The position numbers and the translations under genes were made by a program. From positions 1,302,001-1,366,000 of the forward strand of contig NZ_JARUBH010000009.1 of NCBI RefSeq assembly GCF_029626105.1: a stretch of 64,000 nt of DNA, written 5' to 3'. Within the stretch, counting starts at the first letter, position 1. Each line of letters starts with the position of its first letter. The notes beneath the pieces were generated by a model. That model did not search any database. It saw nothing but the letters and a program-made list of their open reading frames with translations, and was not told the DNA's origin. This stretch comes from Solwaraspora sp. WMMD792 (lineage in GTDB: Bacteria; Actinomycetota; Actinomycetes; Mycobacteriales; Micromonosporaceae). Shown in pieces: positions 42,467 through 50,767 of the stretch.

Positions 42467-43855
42467 ATGACAGGCAACGTCCTGCTCGCGGGAGGAATAG
42501 TTGTCACGTGCGCCGGGGCAGACGAGGTGCTCTGGCCGGCGGACGTACTGATCGACAACGGGGTGATCACGGCGATCGGTCGTGACCTGCCCGCCGGTCA
42601 CGCGCAGCGGGTCGACGTGTCCGGGCGCATCGTCATGCCCGGTCTGGTCGACACCCACCGGCACACCTGGCAGGCAGTGGTCCGCAACATCGCCTCGGAC
42701 TGGACCCTGGACCAGTACCTGGTCGGCCTGCACGTCGGGCTGAGCCGCTACTTCCGGCCGGAGGACACCTACGCCGGAACGCTGATCGGCGCCCTGGAAG
42801 CGCTCGACGCCGGCGTCACCACCCTGCTCGACTGGTCACACAACCTGTTCACCCCCGACCACACGGACGCCGCCGTGGACGCCCTCACCGACGCCGGACT
42901 CCGCGCGGTGTTCGCCCACGGCGGGGGCGCGCAGCAGTGGGGCGGGGAGATGCCCTCACCGGTGCCGCACCCCGAGGCCGACGTACGCCGGTTGCGCGCC
43001 GGCCGGTTCGCCGACAACACCGGCCTGGTCACCATGGGGCTGGCGCTGCGCGGACCGCAGTTCAGCACCCTGGAGGTCACCAAGGGCGACTTCCAGCTCG
43101 CCCGCGAACTGGACCTGCGGGTGTCGGTGCACGTCGGCGACGGACACTGGGGCAAGATCAAACCGATCCACCAGATGAACGGCGAGGGCCTGCTCAGCGA
43201 CCAGGTCACCTACGTGCACTGCAACACGCTCGCCGACGACGAGCTGCGGCTGATCGCCGACACCGGCGGCACCGCGTCGATCGCCCCCGACGTGGAAATG
43301 CAGATGGGGCACGGCTGGCCGGCCACCGGGCGGCTGCTCGACCTCGGCGTACGGCCGTCGCTGTCGGTCGACGTGTGCAGCTCCATCGGCGGCGACATGT
43401 TCACCACCATGCGTACCGCCCTCGCCGTGCAGCGGGCCACCGACAACAGCGCCGCGGTCGCGGCCGGCGAGGCCCCCGAGCGGGTCCGACTGTCCTGCGC
43501 CGACGTGCTGCGCTTCGCCACCATCGACGGCGCGCGGGCCAACGGACTCGACGCGGTCACCGGCTCGCTGGAGGTCGGCAAGGCGGCGGACATCGTCATC
43601 CTGGCCGGCGACTCACTCGCCACGATGCCGATGAACAACCCGGTCGCCTCCATCGTCTACGCCGCCCACCCCGGAATGGTCCGCGACGTGCTGGTGGCCG
43701 GCCGGTTCGTCAAGCGCGACGGCAAGCTCGTCGGGGTGGACCTCGACCGGCTGCGGGGCCTCGCCGAAGCCTCCCGCGACCACGTCATCTCCTCGCTCGA
43801 CGGCGCGGCGATCGGCGGCGGCTGGCAGCCCGACCCGAAGCTGCTGCTGGCATGA
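42467..43855 (+). CDS. Amidohydrolase, ATZ/TRZ (cytosine/guanine deaminase-like) family
   Basis: The 462-residue protein is a metal-dependent hydrolase of the amidohydrolase superfamily. Metal ligands are visible: HRH in GLVDTHRHTWQA, His in RVSVHVGDGHWG, His in VTYVHCNTL and Asp in SLSVDVCSSIGG. Small flanking beta segments are present at both ends (WPADVLIDNGVITAIG and GKAADIVILAGD). The group includes guanine, 8-oxoguanine and hydroxyatrazine-type deaminases; the true substrate is unknown, and the context suggests a nitrogen-containing small molecule. ATG 42467 has GAAGGGACGG upstream. ATGA overlap with the permease gene. Confidence 0.88.
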   Translation: MTGNVLLAGGIVVTCAGADEVLWPADVLIDNGVITAIGRDLPAGHAQRVDVSGRIVMPGLVDTHRHTWQAVVRNIASDWTLDQYLVGLHVGLSRYFRPEDTYAGTLIGALEALDAGVTTLLDWSHNLFTPDHTDAAVDALTDAGLRAVFAHGGGAQQWGGEMPSPVPHPEADVRRLRAGRFADNTGLVTMGLALRGPQFSTLEVTKGDFQLARELDLRVSVHVGDGHWGKIKPIHQMNGEGLLSDQVTYVHCNTLADDELRLIADTGGTASIAPDVEMQMGHGWPATGRLLDLGVRPSLSVDVCSSIGGDMFTTMRTALAVQRATDNSAAVAAGEAPERVRLSCADVLRFATIDGARANGLDAVTGSLEVGKAADIVILAGDSLATMPMNNPVASIVYAAHPGMVRDVLVAGRFVKRDGKLVGVDLDRLRGLAEASRDHVISSLDGAAIGGGWQPDPKLLLA

Positions 43856-44886
43856 GCACCCAGACCGTGGCGGGCGCACCGCCGACACCGACGACACCGG
43901 CCGTGCGGCTGGCCGACCCGCTGCGGGTGCAACTCGCCGGCTGGCCCGCGAGCCGCGCCCTGGCCGCGGTCGTGGTGCTCTTCGCCGCCAGCGCGATCAT
44001 CTCGCCGGCCAGTGTCGGCAGCACGGCGCTGCTGGCCATGCTGCCGTTCGCCGCGCTGACCATGGTGGTCTCGCTCGGCCAGACCCTGGTCGTGCAGCAG
44101 GCCGGCCTCGACCTGTCGGTGGCCGGTGGCATCGCCCTCGGCGCGCTCGTCGTCGCCCGCTACGGCGGCGCGGACGCTCTCGGGCTCGCCCCGGCGATCG
44201 GGCTGGCGCTGCTCGTCGCGGCGGTCGCCGGACTGGCCAGCGGGCTCGTGGTGACGTACCTGGGGCTGCCCGCCCTGGTCGTCACCCTCGCGATGAACGC
44301 GGTGCTGCTCGGCTTCGTGCAGTACCTGTCCGGCGGCTACAGCGCCCAGGTCACCGAGTCGTTCGCCGGCTTCGCGGTCGGCCGTACCCTCGGCCTGCCC
44401 AACCTGCTCTACCTGGCGGTGGCGCTGGTCGCCGTCGCCCAACTCGTCCTCAAGACCACCGTGATCGGCCGCCGGTTCGAGCTGGTCGGCGCGAACCGGC
44501 GGGCCGCACACGCGGCCGGCATCAACACCCGGCGCTACACGGTCGCCGCCTATCTGCTGTCCGGGCTGCTCGCCGGGGCCACCGGGGTGCTGCTCGCAGG
44601 CTTCCTGCGCACCACCACGCTCAGCGCGGGGGACAGCTACCTGCTGCCGTCGGTGGCTGCCGTCGTGCTCGGCGGCACCGCACTCACCGGCGGCCGGGGG
44701 AGTCTCGTCGGCACCGCCCTGGGTGCGCTGTTCCTCGGTCAGCTCAACCAGCTGGTGCAGACGTACAGCCAGACCGCCGCGATCCAGAACATCGTCCAGG
44801 CCGTGATCATCGGCGTGGGCGTGGTGGTCCAACTCAGCCTCGCGGCGCGGCTGCGCCAACGGGCGATCAGACGTACCAGCGGATAG
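43852..44886 (+). CDS. ABC transporter permease, ribose/nucleoside (RbsC) type
   Basis: The 344-residue protein has eight to ten membrane helices and the BPD_transp_2 signature (QTLVVQQAGLDLSVAGGIAL; RFELVGANRRAAHAAGINTR). It belongs to the RbsC/XylH/YtfT permeases of sugar and nucleoside importers. It starts in an ATGA overlap with the amidohydrolase gene, and would pair with the fused ATPase-permease at 46259 so that the importer is a heterodimeric channel. Confidence 0.92.
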   Translation: MSTQTVAGAPPTPTTPAVRLADPLRVQLAGWPASRALAAVVVLFAASAIISPASVGSTALLAMLPFAALTMVVSLGQTLVVQQAGLDLSVAGGIALGALVVARYGGADALGLAPAIGLALLVAAVAGLASGLVVTYLGLPALVVTLAMNAVLLGFVQYLSGGYSAQVTESFAGFAVGRTLGLPNLLYLAVALVAVAQLVLKTTVIGRRFELVGANRRAAHAAGINTRRYTVAAYLLSGLLAGATGVLLAGFLRTTTLSAGDSYLLPSVAAVVLGGTALTGGRGSLVGTALGALFLGQLNQLVQTYSQTAAIQNIVQAVIIGVGVVVQLSLAARLRQRAIRRTSG

Positions 44887-44888
44887 CC

Positions 44889-44992
44889 CGACCGGACCAA
44901 CGGACAGCACGCCCGGACCCGAGAGCGCGACCGGACCAACGGACAAGACCAGCCCTTGACGGACCGACCCCCGTCGGCGGAAGACCTCCGCC
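44889..44992 (+). promoter_or_regulatory. Direct repeats and hairpin between permease and binding-protein genes
   Basis: CGACCGGACCAACGGACA occurs at 44889-44906 and again at 44928-44945. A hairpin follows: GGCGGA (44976-44981) with TCCGCC (44987-44992). The segment from 45010 to 45060 is unusually AT-rich for this genome. Together these suggest partial termination or processing and a separate promoter for the binding protein. Confidence 0.45.
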
Positions 44993-45074
44993 GGCCGGCC
45001 CACTGTGGCCATATCAAGATGAATTTTCACTCTATTTCATGATCCTGATCCATCATCAAGTCAGGAGAATCTCG

Positions 45075-46253
45075 ATGACCCGAACAACCAACCTGCGCCG
45101 CCACCGGCGGTCCGCAGCCGTCACCTTGTTCGCCACCGCCTGCCTCACCGTCACCGCCTGCTCGTCGACCGCCGCCCCGAACGAGGAGACCGGCACCGAC
45201 GGCGGCACCGTCGCCATCGGCAACACCGGCCCGCTGTCCGACCTGATCGACATGAGCGAGGTCTGCGGCGACGAGCCGGTCACCGTCGGCCTGGTCGACG
45301 GCTTCGGCACCAACTCGTGGTCGCGGATCCTGCGCGCCGAGATCGAGGACGAGGCAGGCAAGTGCCCGGCGATCGAGGGCGTCGAGTACGCCGCCGGCCG
45401 CGGCGACCTGCAGGCCACCCTCTCGGCCATCACCGGCATGACCGCCAAGGGCGTCGACATCCTGCTCGTCGTGCCGTCCGCCGGACCGGGCGCGTCGCAC
45501 CTGCCGGCGATCCAGGCCGCCCACGCCGCCGGCGTGGTCGTCGTCCCGATCGCCGCCGACCCCACCGGTACGCCCGGCACCGACTACTTCGACTACGTCG
45601 ACTGGGACACCCGGCACGACGGCGTGCTGTGGGCACAGTGGATGGTTGACCGGCTCGGAGCGGAGGGCGGCAACGTCGTCCTGCTCGGCGGCCCGGCCGG
45701 CAACGCGGTCAGTCAGCAGGAACTCGAAGGCATCAACGAGGTCTTCGCCACCGCCCCGCAGATCAACGTGCTGACCCCGGAGCCGGTCACCACCAACTGG
45801 GACCCGGCCATGACCCAGCAGGCGATGGCCGGTCTGCTCGCCAAGTACCCGCAGATCGACGGCGTGATCAGCGACTACGGCACCGCCACCATGGGCGCCA
45901 TCCGGGCGTTCCAGAGCGCCGGCCGGCCGCTGGTGCCGATCGCCACCACCGACGACAACGAACTGAGCTGCCTGTTCGACGACGCCAAGGCCGACAACCC
46001 GGACTTCGAGCTGGCCACCGTGTCGGCCCGTACCTGGATCGGCCGGGTCGGGCTGCGCAAGGCACTCGCGCAGATCAACGGCCTGGACAACCCGGAGCCG
46101 TCGCTGATCCAGCTCAGCCTCTACGAGGACTCCACCGGAGCCGCCGACGGCGCGGTCACCCCCGCCGACGCCTGCCAGCCGGCGCTGCCGCCGGGTGCCT
46201 CGCCCTCGTCGCAGCTGTCCGCCGACGACCTCGCCGCGCTGTTCGAGGGCTGA
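45075..46253 (+). CDS. ABC transporter substrate-binding lipoprotein (ribose-binding type)
   Basis: The 392-residue lipoprotein has a signal with lipobox VTAC (lipidated Cys near residue 29) and a Peripla_BP_4-type fold: VTVGLVDGFGTNSWSRILRA, GVDILLVVPSAGPGASHLPA, GGNVVLLGGPAGNAVSQQEL, IDGVISDYGTATMGAIRAFQ. It captures the substrate for the two permease-bearing genes around it. ATG 45075 follows AGGAGA. Ligand unknown; the family binds pentoses, hexoses, nucleosides and autoinducer-2. Confidence 0.92.
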   Translation: MTRTTNLRRHRRSAAVTLFATACLTVTACSSTAAPNEETGTDGGTVAIGNTGPLSDLIDMSEVCGDEPVTVGLVDGFGTNSWSRILRAEIEDEAGKCPAIEGVEYAAGRGDLQATLSAITGMTAKGVDILLVVPSAGPGASHLPAIQAAHAAGVVVVPIAADPTGTPGTDYFDYVDWDTRHDGVLWAQWMVDRLGAEGGNVVLLGGPAGNAVSQQELEGINEVFATAPQINVLTPEPVTTNWDPAMTQQAMAGLLAKYPQIDGVISDYGTATMGAIRAFQSAGRPLVPIATTDDNELSCLFDDAKADNPDFELATVSARTWIGRVGLRKALAQINGLDNPEPSLIQLSLYEDSTGAADGAVTPADACQPALPPGASPSSQLSADDLAALFEG

Positions 46254-46258
46254 CCGCG

Positions 46259-48808
46259 ATGACGACGTCGGTCCGCCACGACACCGTGTTGACCCTGCGC
46301 GGGATCGTCAAGACCTATCCGGGCGTACGCGCCCTCGACGGGGTCGACCTGACCGTGCGGGCCGGCGAGGTGCACGCCGTCCTCGGTGAGAACGGGGCCG
46401 GAAAGTCCACCCTGGTCGGGGTCGCCGCCGGCGCGGTGGCCCCCGACTCGGGCACCATCACCCTGCTCGGGCGCGAGCACCGGCGGCTGACCCCGGCGCT
46501 GGCCCGCGACGACGGCCTGGCGCTGGTCTACCAGACGCCGGTGCTCGTCGGCAGCCTCACCGTCGCCGAGTCGATGCTGATGCTGCTGCCCGAGCGGGTC
46601 CGGCCCGGCGTCGACCAGGTGGCCACCTGGACCCGCCGCCACCTCGACGAACTCGGCCTGCCCATCGACGCCGACACCCTGGTCGCCGACCTCACCCCAC
46701 GCCAGGCGCACCTGGTCGAGATCGCCGCCGCGCTCGGCAGCGAACCGCAGGTGCTCGTCCTCGACGAGCCCACCGAGGCGCTCGGGCCGGACGAGACCGA
46801 GTGGCTGTTCGAGCAGGTCCGCCGGCTGGTCGCGGCCGGCGGGGCGGTCGTCTACATCACCCACCGGATCCCGGAGATCCGCCAGATCGCGCAGCGGCTG
46901 ACCGTGCTGCGTGACGGCCGGGTGGTCGACAGCGGCGACGTCGGGGCGCAGACCGACGAGGAGATCGTCGAGCTGATCGTCGGGCGCTCGCTGGAGACCA
47001 CCTTCCCGCCAAAGGCCGATCTGCCCGCTGGGCGGGCCGCCGCCGACCTGCCTGCAGCCGGGCAGGCGGACCCCGACCCGCCGCTGCTGACCTTCGACGG
47101 TCTCACCGGCACCGGGTTCCGGGGCGTCGACGGCGGGGTACGCCGCGGCGAGATCCTCGGCCTCGCCGGGGTCGAGGGCAACGGGCAGCGGCAGTTCCTG
47201 CGGGCGCTCGCCGGCCTGGTGCCGGCGAGCGGCCGGGTGGCGGTCGACAGCCGGCCGGTACGGCTGACCGGGCCGGCCGCCGCCGCCCGCCACGGCATCG
47301 TCTTCCTCTCCGGCGAACGGCTCGCCGAAGCGATGTTCGGCCAGCTCAGCGTCCGGGAGAACGTGGCCGCGACGCACCTGCCGGCGGTGTCGATCGGCAA
47401 GGTGCTGCCCCGGCGGGGCGCGGAGCGGCAGACGGTGGCCGCCGCGGTGACGTCGCTGCGGGTCAAGACGGCCACCCTGGACAGTCCAGTCGGCGCGCTG
47501 TCCGGCGGCAACCAGCAGAAGGCGCTGCTGGCCCGGGCAGCGCTCGGCGAGCCCGCCGTACTGCTGGTCGAGGACCCCACCCAGGGTGTCGACGCCGGCG
47601 CCCGGGTGGAGATCTACCGGGTGCTGCGCGAGATGGCCGCGCGCGGCACCGCCGTGGTGGTGCTGTCCACCGACGCGGTCGAGCTGGAAGGGCTCTGCGA
47701 CCGGGTGCTGGTCTTCTCCCGGGGCCGGGTGCAGGCCGAACTGGCCGCCGACACGCTCTCCGAGCGGCACGTCACCGGCGCCGCCGTGCTCGCCACCGAA
47801 GCGGCGGTCGAGCATGGCGCCAACCGGGCCCGTCCGCCCCGGCGGCGGCTGTTCGGCGGCGAGACGCAGACCCTGGCGGTGCTGGCGATGACCGTCGTGG
47901 GCGCAGCGGTCACCGCCGCGTCGTCGCCGGCCTTCCTGAGCCTGATCAGCCTGCAGCAGCTGCTGGTCGCCGCCGCGTCGCTGGCCCTGGTCGGCCTCGC
48001 CCAACTGGTCGTCGTCCTGACCGGCGGGATCGACCTGTCGGTCGGCTCGACGGTGGCGGTCGCGGTGGTCGTCGTGTCGTTCTTCGCCGACGGCGCACCC
48101 GCCGCCTTCGCTGTCGGGATCGTCGCGGCTGTCGGCGCCGGCGTCCTGGTCGGCCTGATAAACGGGACCCTGGTGACCGCCGTCGGGCTGCCCCCGGTGG
48201 TGGCCACACTGATCACCGGGATCGGCGTACTCGGGGTGGCGCAGCTGCTGCGGCCGCTGCCCGGCGGGGCGGCCAGCGGCGCGCTGCGGACCCTGCTCGG
48301 CACCACGATCGCCGGCGTACCGCTGACCTTCCTGGTGGCGGTCGTCGCCGGCGTCGCCGGGCACCTGCTGCTGCGCCGCTCGCGCCTCGGCCGGGCGCTG
48401 CGGGCCACCGGCTCCGACCCGGTGCGGGCCGCGCGGATGGGCGTCGACACCACCCGGACCAAACTCACCGGGTACGCCCTCGCCGGCGCGCTGGCCGCGC
48501 TCGGCGGGGTGGTGCTGTACGCGCAGACCGGAGTCGGCAACGCCGCCGTCGGCCAGGCGCTCACCCTCGCCTCCGTGGCGGCGGTGGTGCTCGGCGGGGC
48601 GAGCATCTTCGGCGGCTCCGGTTCGGCGCTGGCCACCGTCGCCGCCGCCCTGTTCCTGCAGACCGTCACCAGCGCGATCAGTTTCCTGTCGTTCAGCCTC
48701 GCCTGGCAGTTCTGGATCCAGGGCGTCCTGGTGGTGGCCGCCGCCTCGTTCCCGCTGCTGCGCAGCCGGCGACGCAGGCGGGCCGTCGTCGCACTCGCCG
48801 CCGACTGA
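46259..48808 (+). CDS. Fused ABC ATPase-permease (RbsA-RbsC fusion)
   Basis: The 849-residue protein combines a double ATPase of the RbsA type with a permease. First nucleotide-binding domain: Walker A GENGAGKST at 43-51, Walker B VLVLDEPTEALG. Second: the degenerate Walker A GVEGNGQRQ usual for RbsA, signature LSGGNQQKALLARAAL, Walker B LLVEDPTQGVD. From about residue 530 a BPD_transp_2 permease follows (VVVLTGGIDLSVGSTVAVAV; TRTKLTGYALAGALAALGGV). The fusion makes a full half-transporter in one chain. It starts 5 bases after the binding-protein gene. Confidence 0.92.
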   Translation: MTTSVRHDTVLTLRGIVKTYPGVRALDGVDLTVRAGEVHAVLGENGAGKSTLVGVAAGAVAPDSGTITLLGREHRRLTPALARDDGLALVYQTPVLVGSLTVAESMLMLLPERVRPGVDQVATWTRRHLDELGLPIDADTLVADLTPRQAHLVEIAAALGSEPQVLVLDEPTEALGPDETEWLFEQVRRLVAAGGAVVYITHRIPEIRQIAQRLTVLRDGRVVDSGDVGAQTDEEIVELIVGRSLETTFPPKADLPAGRAAADLPAAGQADPDPPLLTFDGLTGTGFRGVDGGVRRGEILGLAGVEGNGQRQFLRALAGLVPASGRVAVDSRPVRLTGPAAAARHGIVFLSGERLAEAMFGQLSVRENVAATHLPAVSIGKVLPRRGAERQTVAAAVTSLRVKTATLDSPVGALSGGNQQKALLARAALGEPAVLLVEDPTQGVDAGARVEIYRVLREMAARGTAVVVLSTDAVELEGLCDRVLVFSRGRVQAELAADTLSERHVTGAAVLATEAAVEHGANRARPPRRRLFGGETQTLAVLAMTVVGAAVTAASSPAFLSLISLQQLLVAAASLALVGLAQLVVVLTGGIDLSVGSTVAVAVVVVSFFADGAPAAFAVGIVAAVGAGVLVGLINGTLVTAVGLPPVVATLITGIGVLGVAQLLRPLPGGAASGALRTLLGTTIAGVPLTFLVAVVAGVAGHLLLRRSRLGRALRATGSDPVRAARMGVDTTRTKLTGYALAGALAALGGVVLYAQTGVGNAAVGQALTLASVAAVVLGGASIFGGSGSALATVAAALFLQTVTSAISFLSFSLAWQFWIQGVLVVAAASFPLLRSRRRRRAVVALAAD

Positions 48809-48866
48809 GGCCGGCAGGCCCGACCGGGGCCAGCAGACCTGCGTACGGAAGAAGGGGGATCAGCAC

Positions 48867-49865
48867 ATGTACGGGGATCAGCGCGTCTACCACGTGACCC
48901 GAATGGACGACGAGCGGGCGGTCACGCCGCCCGGGTACGCCGAGCACAGCACCGGCTTCCGACGCCAGGACCTGATCGGCCGGGAAACCGGCTCGCACCA
49001 CATGACGATGAGCACCGGCATCCTCGACCCGGGCGGTGCCATCGCGGTCACCGTTCACTCGTACGAGAAGAGCCTGTGGATCTGGTCCGGTGAACTGACC
49101 CTGACCATGCTCGGCCAGCGGCTGACCCTGCGGGCCGACGACTGCGCGTTGGTGCCGGTGGCGGTGGCGCACCAGCTCACCGCCGGGCGCGCCGGTGCCC
49201 GGTGGTTGGAGATGTCCGCGCCGGTGCGGCTGCTGCCCGGCGACCACCGCCGGGACACCTTCTTCGTCCCCGGTGAGCTCACCGGCGGCGAGTTCGGCGG
49301 CGAGGCCGGCGGGGTCGACCTGCGCGACCCCCGCAACCGGCACTCCTTCCGCTTCGACAGCTCCTCGATGGACCTGCGCCGGCTGGCCCGGGGCAGTGAC
49401 CCGAACGCCCCGGAGGTGTCCGCCAGCATGGCCACCGCGCTGCTCGCGTACAGCGGCATCGGCATCCGGATGCTCGCCGACCAGCGGGTCGGTGCGCAGC
49501 TGCACACCATGTTCATGGTCGAGTACCAGCCGACCGCGGTCGCCCACCCGCACGACCACCCGTTCGAGGAGGCGTACGTGTTCACCGAGGGACGCACCGA
49601 GGCGGTGGTGGCCGGCGGCGTCGAAGTCAGCCTCGAACCCGGCGACGTGCTGTGGACCGGCTCCGGCTGCGACCACGCCTTCTACAACCGCACCGACGGG
49701 CGGACCCGGTGGATCGAGACCCAGTCGCCGCAGCCGCCCGCCCAGCACTCGTACCGGTTCAACCGCGACTGGGAGTACCTCGACCGGCAACTCTGCGCCG
49801 GAGTCCGGGTCGATCCGCGGTCGACCGGGGCCGCGCCGGACGACACCGGGACGGCTCCGCGATGA
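48867..49865 (+). CDS. Bicupin protein, (S)-ureidoglycine aminohydrolase-like
   Basis: The 332-residue protein has two cupin domains. The C-terminal one carries a full metal-site pattern, VAHPHDHPFEEAYVFTEGRT followed by WTGSGCDHAFYN; the N-terminal one has VHSYEKSLWIWSGELTLTML. The layout is like ureidoglycine aminohydrolase (UGHY/AllE), a manganese enzyme of ureide breakdown, but the substrate-binding residues cannot be assigned here. With the amidohydrolase, it points to a ureido- or amino-compound as island substrate. It overlaps the next gene by ATGA. Confidence 0.8.
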   Translation: MYGDQRVYHVTRMDDERAVTPPGYAEHSTGFRRQDLIGRETGSHHMTMSTGILDPGGAIAVTVHSYEKSLWIWSGELTLTMLGQRLTLRADDCALVPVAVAHQLTAGRAGARWLEMSAPVRLLPGDHRRDTFFVPGELTGGEFGGEAGGVDLRDPRNRHSFRFDSSSMDLRRLARGSDPNAPEVSASMATALLAYSGIGIRMLADQRVGAQLHTMFMVEYQPTAVAHPHDHPFEEAYVFTEGRTEAVVAGGVEVSLEPGDVLWTGSGCDHAFYNRTDGRTRWIETQSPQPPAQHSYRFNRDWEYLDRQLCAGVRVDPRSTGAAPDDTGTAPR

Positions 49866-50767
49866 GGATCGGCCAACTGGGCACCGGGCGGATGGGCACC
49901 GCGATCGCGCGGCGGCTGATCGACGCCGGCCACCAGGTCACCGTCTGGAACCGCACCGCGGCCAAGGCCGCGCCGCTGGTCGAGCAGGGAGCGGTACCCG
50001 CGGCGACGCTCGCCGACCTGGCCGGCTGCCCGGTGGTGTTCGTCTCGGTCTCCTCCTCCGACGACCTGCTCGCCGTGCTCGACCCCGGCGACGGGTTGCT
50101 GTCCGCAGCCGACGGGGGGTTGCGGACCGTGGTGGACTGCTCCACCGTCGCGGTCGAGGCGTCCGCCGCCGCCCGCGAACTCTGCGCACAGGCCGGCGTG
50201 GCGTTCCTCGCCGCGCCGATCAGCGGCAACCCGGAGGTGGTCGGCTCCGGGCGGGCCTGCCTGGTCGCCTCCGGGCCGGCGGGCACCTTCGCCGACGTCG
50301 AGCCGCTGCTGCGGGCCGTCGGCCGGATCGCGGTGCACGCCGGGGAGCAGGAACAGGCCCGGCTGGTGAAGCTGGCCCACAACCTCTACCTGGGCGCGCT
50401 CGCGCAGGCACTGGTGGAGGTGACCACGCTGGTCGAGAAGGCCGGCACCGACCGTCGGGCGTTCCTCGACTTCCTCGGCAACGCCGTCGTCGGCTCCGAG
50501 TGGGTGCGCCAGCGTACCCCCGATCTGGCCGACCGGGACTGGACGCCCACCTTCACCGGCGTCCTGTTGCGCAAGGACCTCGACCTGGGCCTGGCCGCCG
50601 CCCGCGACCACGAGGTGCCGATGCCGGTGGTGTCCATGGTGCACCAGCTGGTGCAGCAGGCCGTCGGCAACGGCTACGGCGAGCAGGACCTGCTCGCCCT
50701 CTACGAGATCCAGGCCGCCGCCGCCGGCCTGACCGACCACCAGATGCAGGAAAGGAGTGCCCGATGA
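49862..50767 (+). CDS. NAD(P)-dependent 3-hydroxyisobutyrate dehydrogenase-like oxidoreductase
   Basis: The 301-residue protein is a beta-hydroxyacid dehydrogenase: Rossmann motif IGQLGTGRMGTAIARRLIDA, substrate region VDCSTVAVEA, AAPISGNPEVVGSGRACLVA and the catalytic Lys in RLVKLAHNLYLG. Relatives oxidise 3-hydroxyisobutyrate or interconvert tartronate semialdehyde and glycerate. Note that the usual DAPVSGG motif reads AAPISGN. It is coupled on both sides by ATGA overlaps (49862 and 50764). Confidence 0.87.
   Translation: MRIGQLGTGRMGTAIARRLIDAGHQVTVWNRTAAKAAPLVEQGAVPAATLADLAGCPVVFVSVSSSDDLLAVLDPGDGLLSAADGGLRTVVDCSTVAVEASAAARELCAQAGVAFLAAPISGNPEVVGSGRACLVASGPAGTFADVEPLLRAVGRIAVHAGEQEQARLVKLAHNLYLGALAQALVEVTTLVEKAGTDRRAFLDFLGNAVVGSEWVRQRTPDLADRDWTPTFTGVLLRKDLDLGLAAARDHEVPMPVVSMVHQLVQQAVGNGYGEQDLLALYEIQAAAAGLTDHQMQERSAR

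Noticed and set aside
42240-42570. Longer version of the Xre-cupin gene starting at ATG 42570
   Set aside because: It would run through the shared promoter region and into the start of the divergent amidohydrolase gene; the extra residues are low in coding character.
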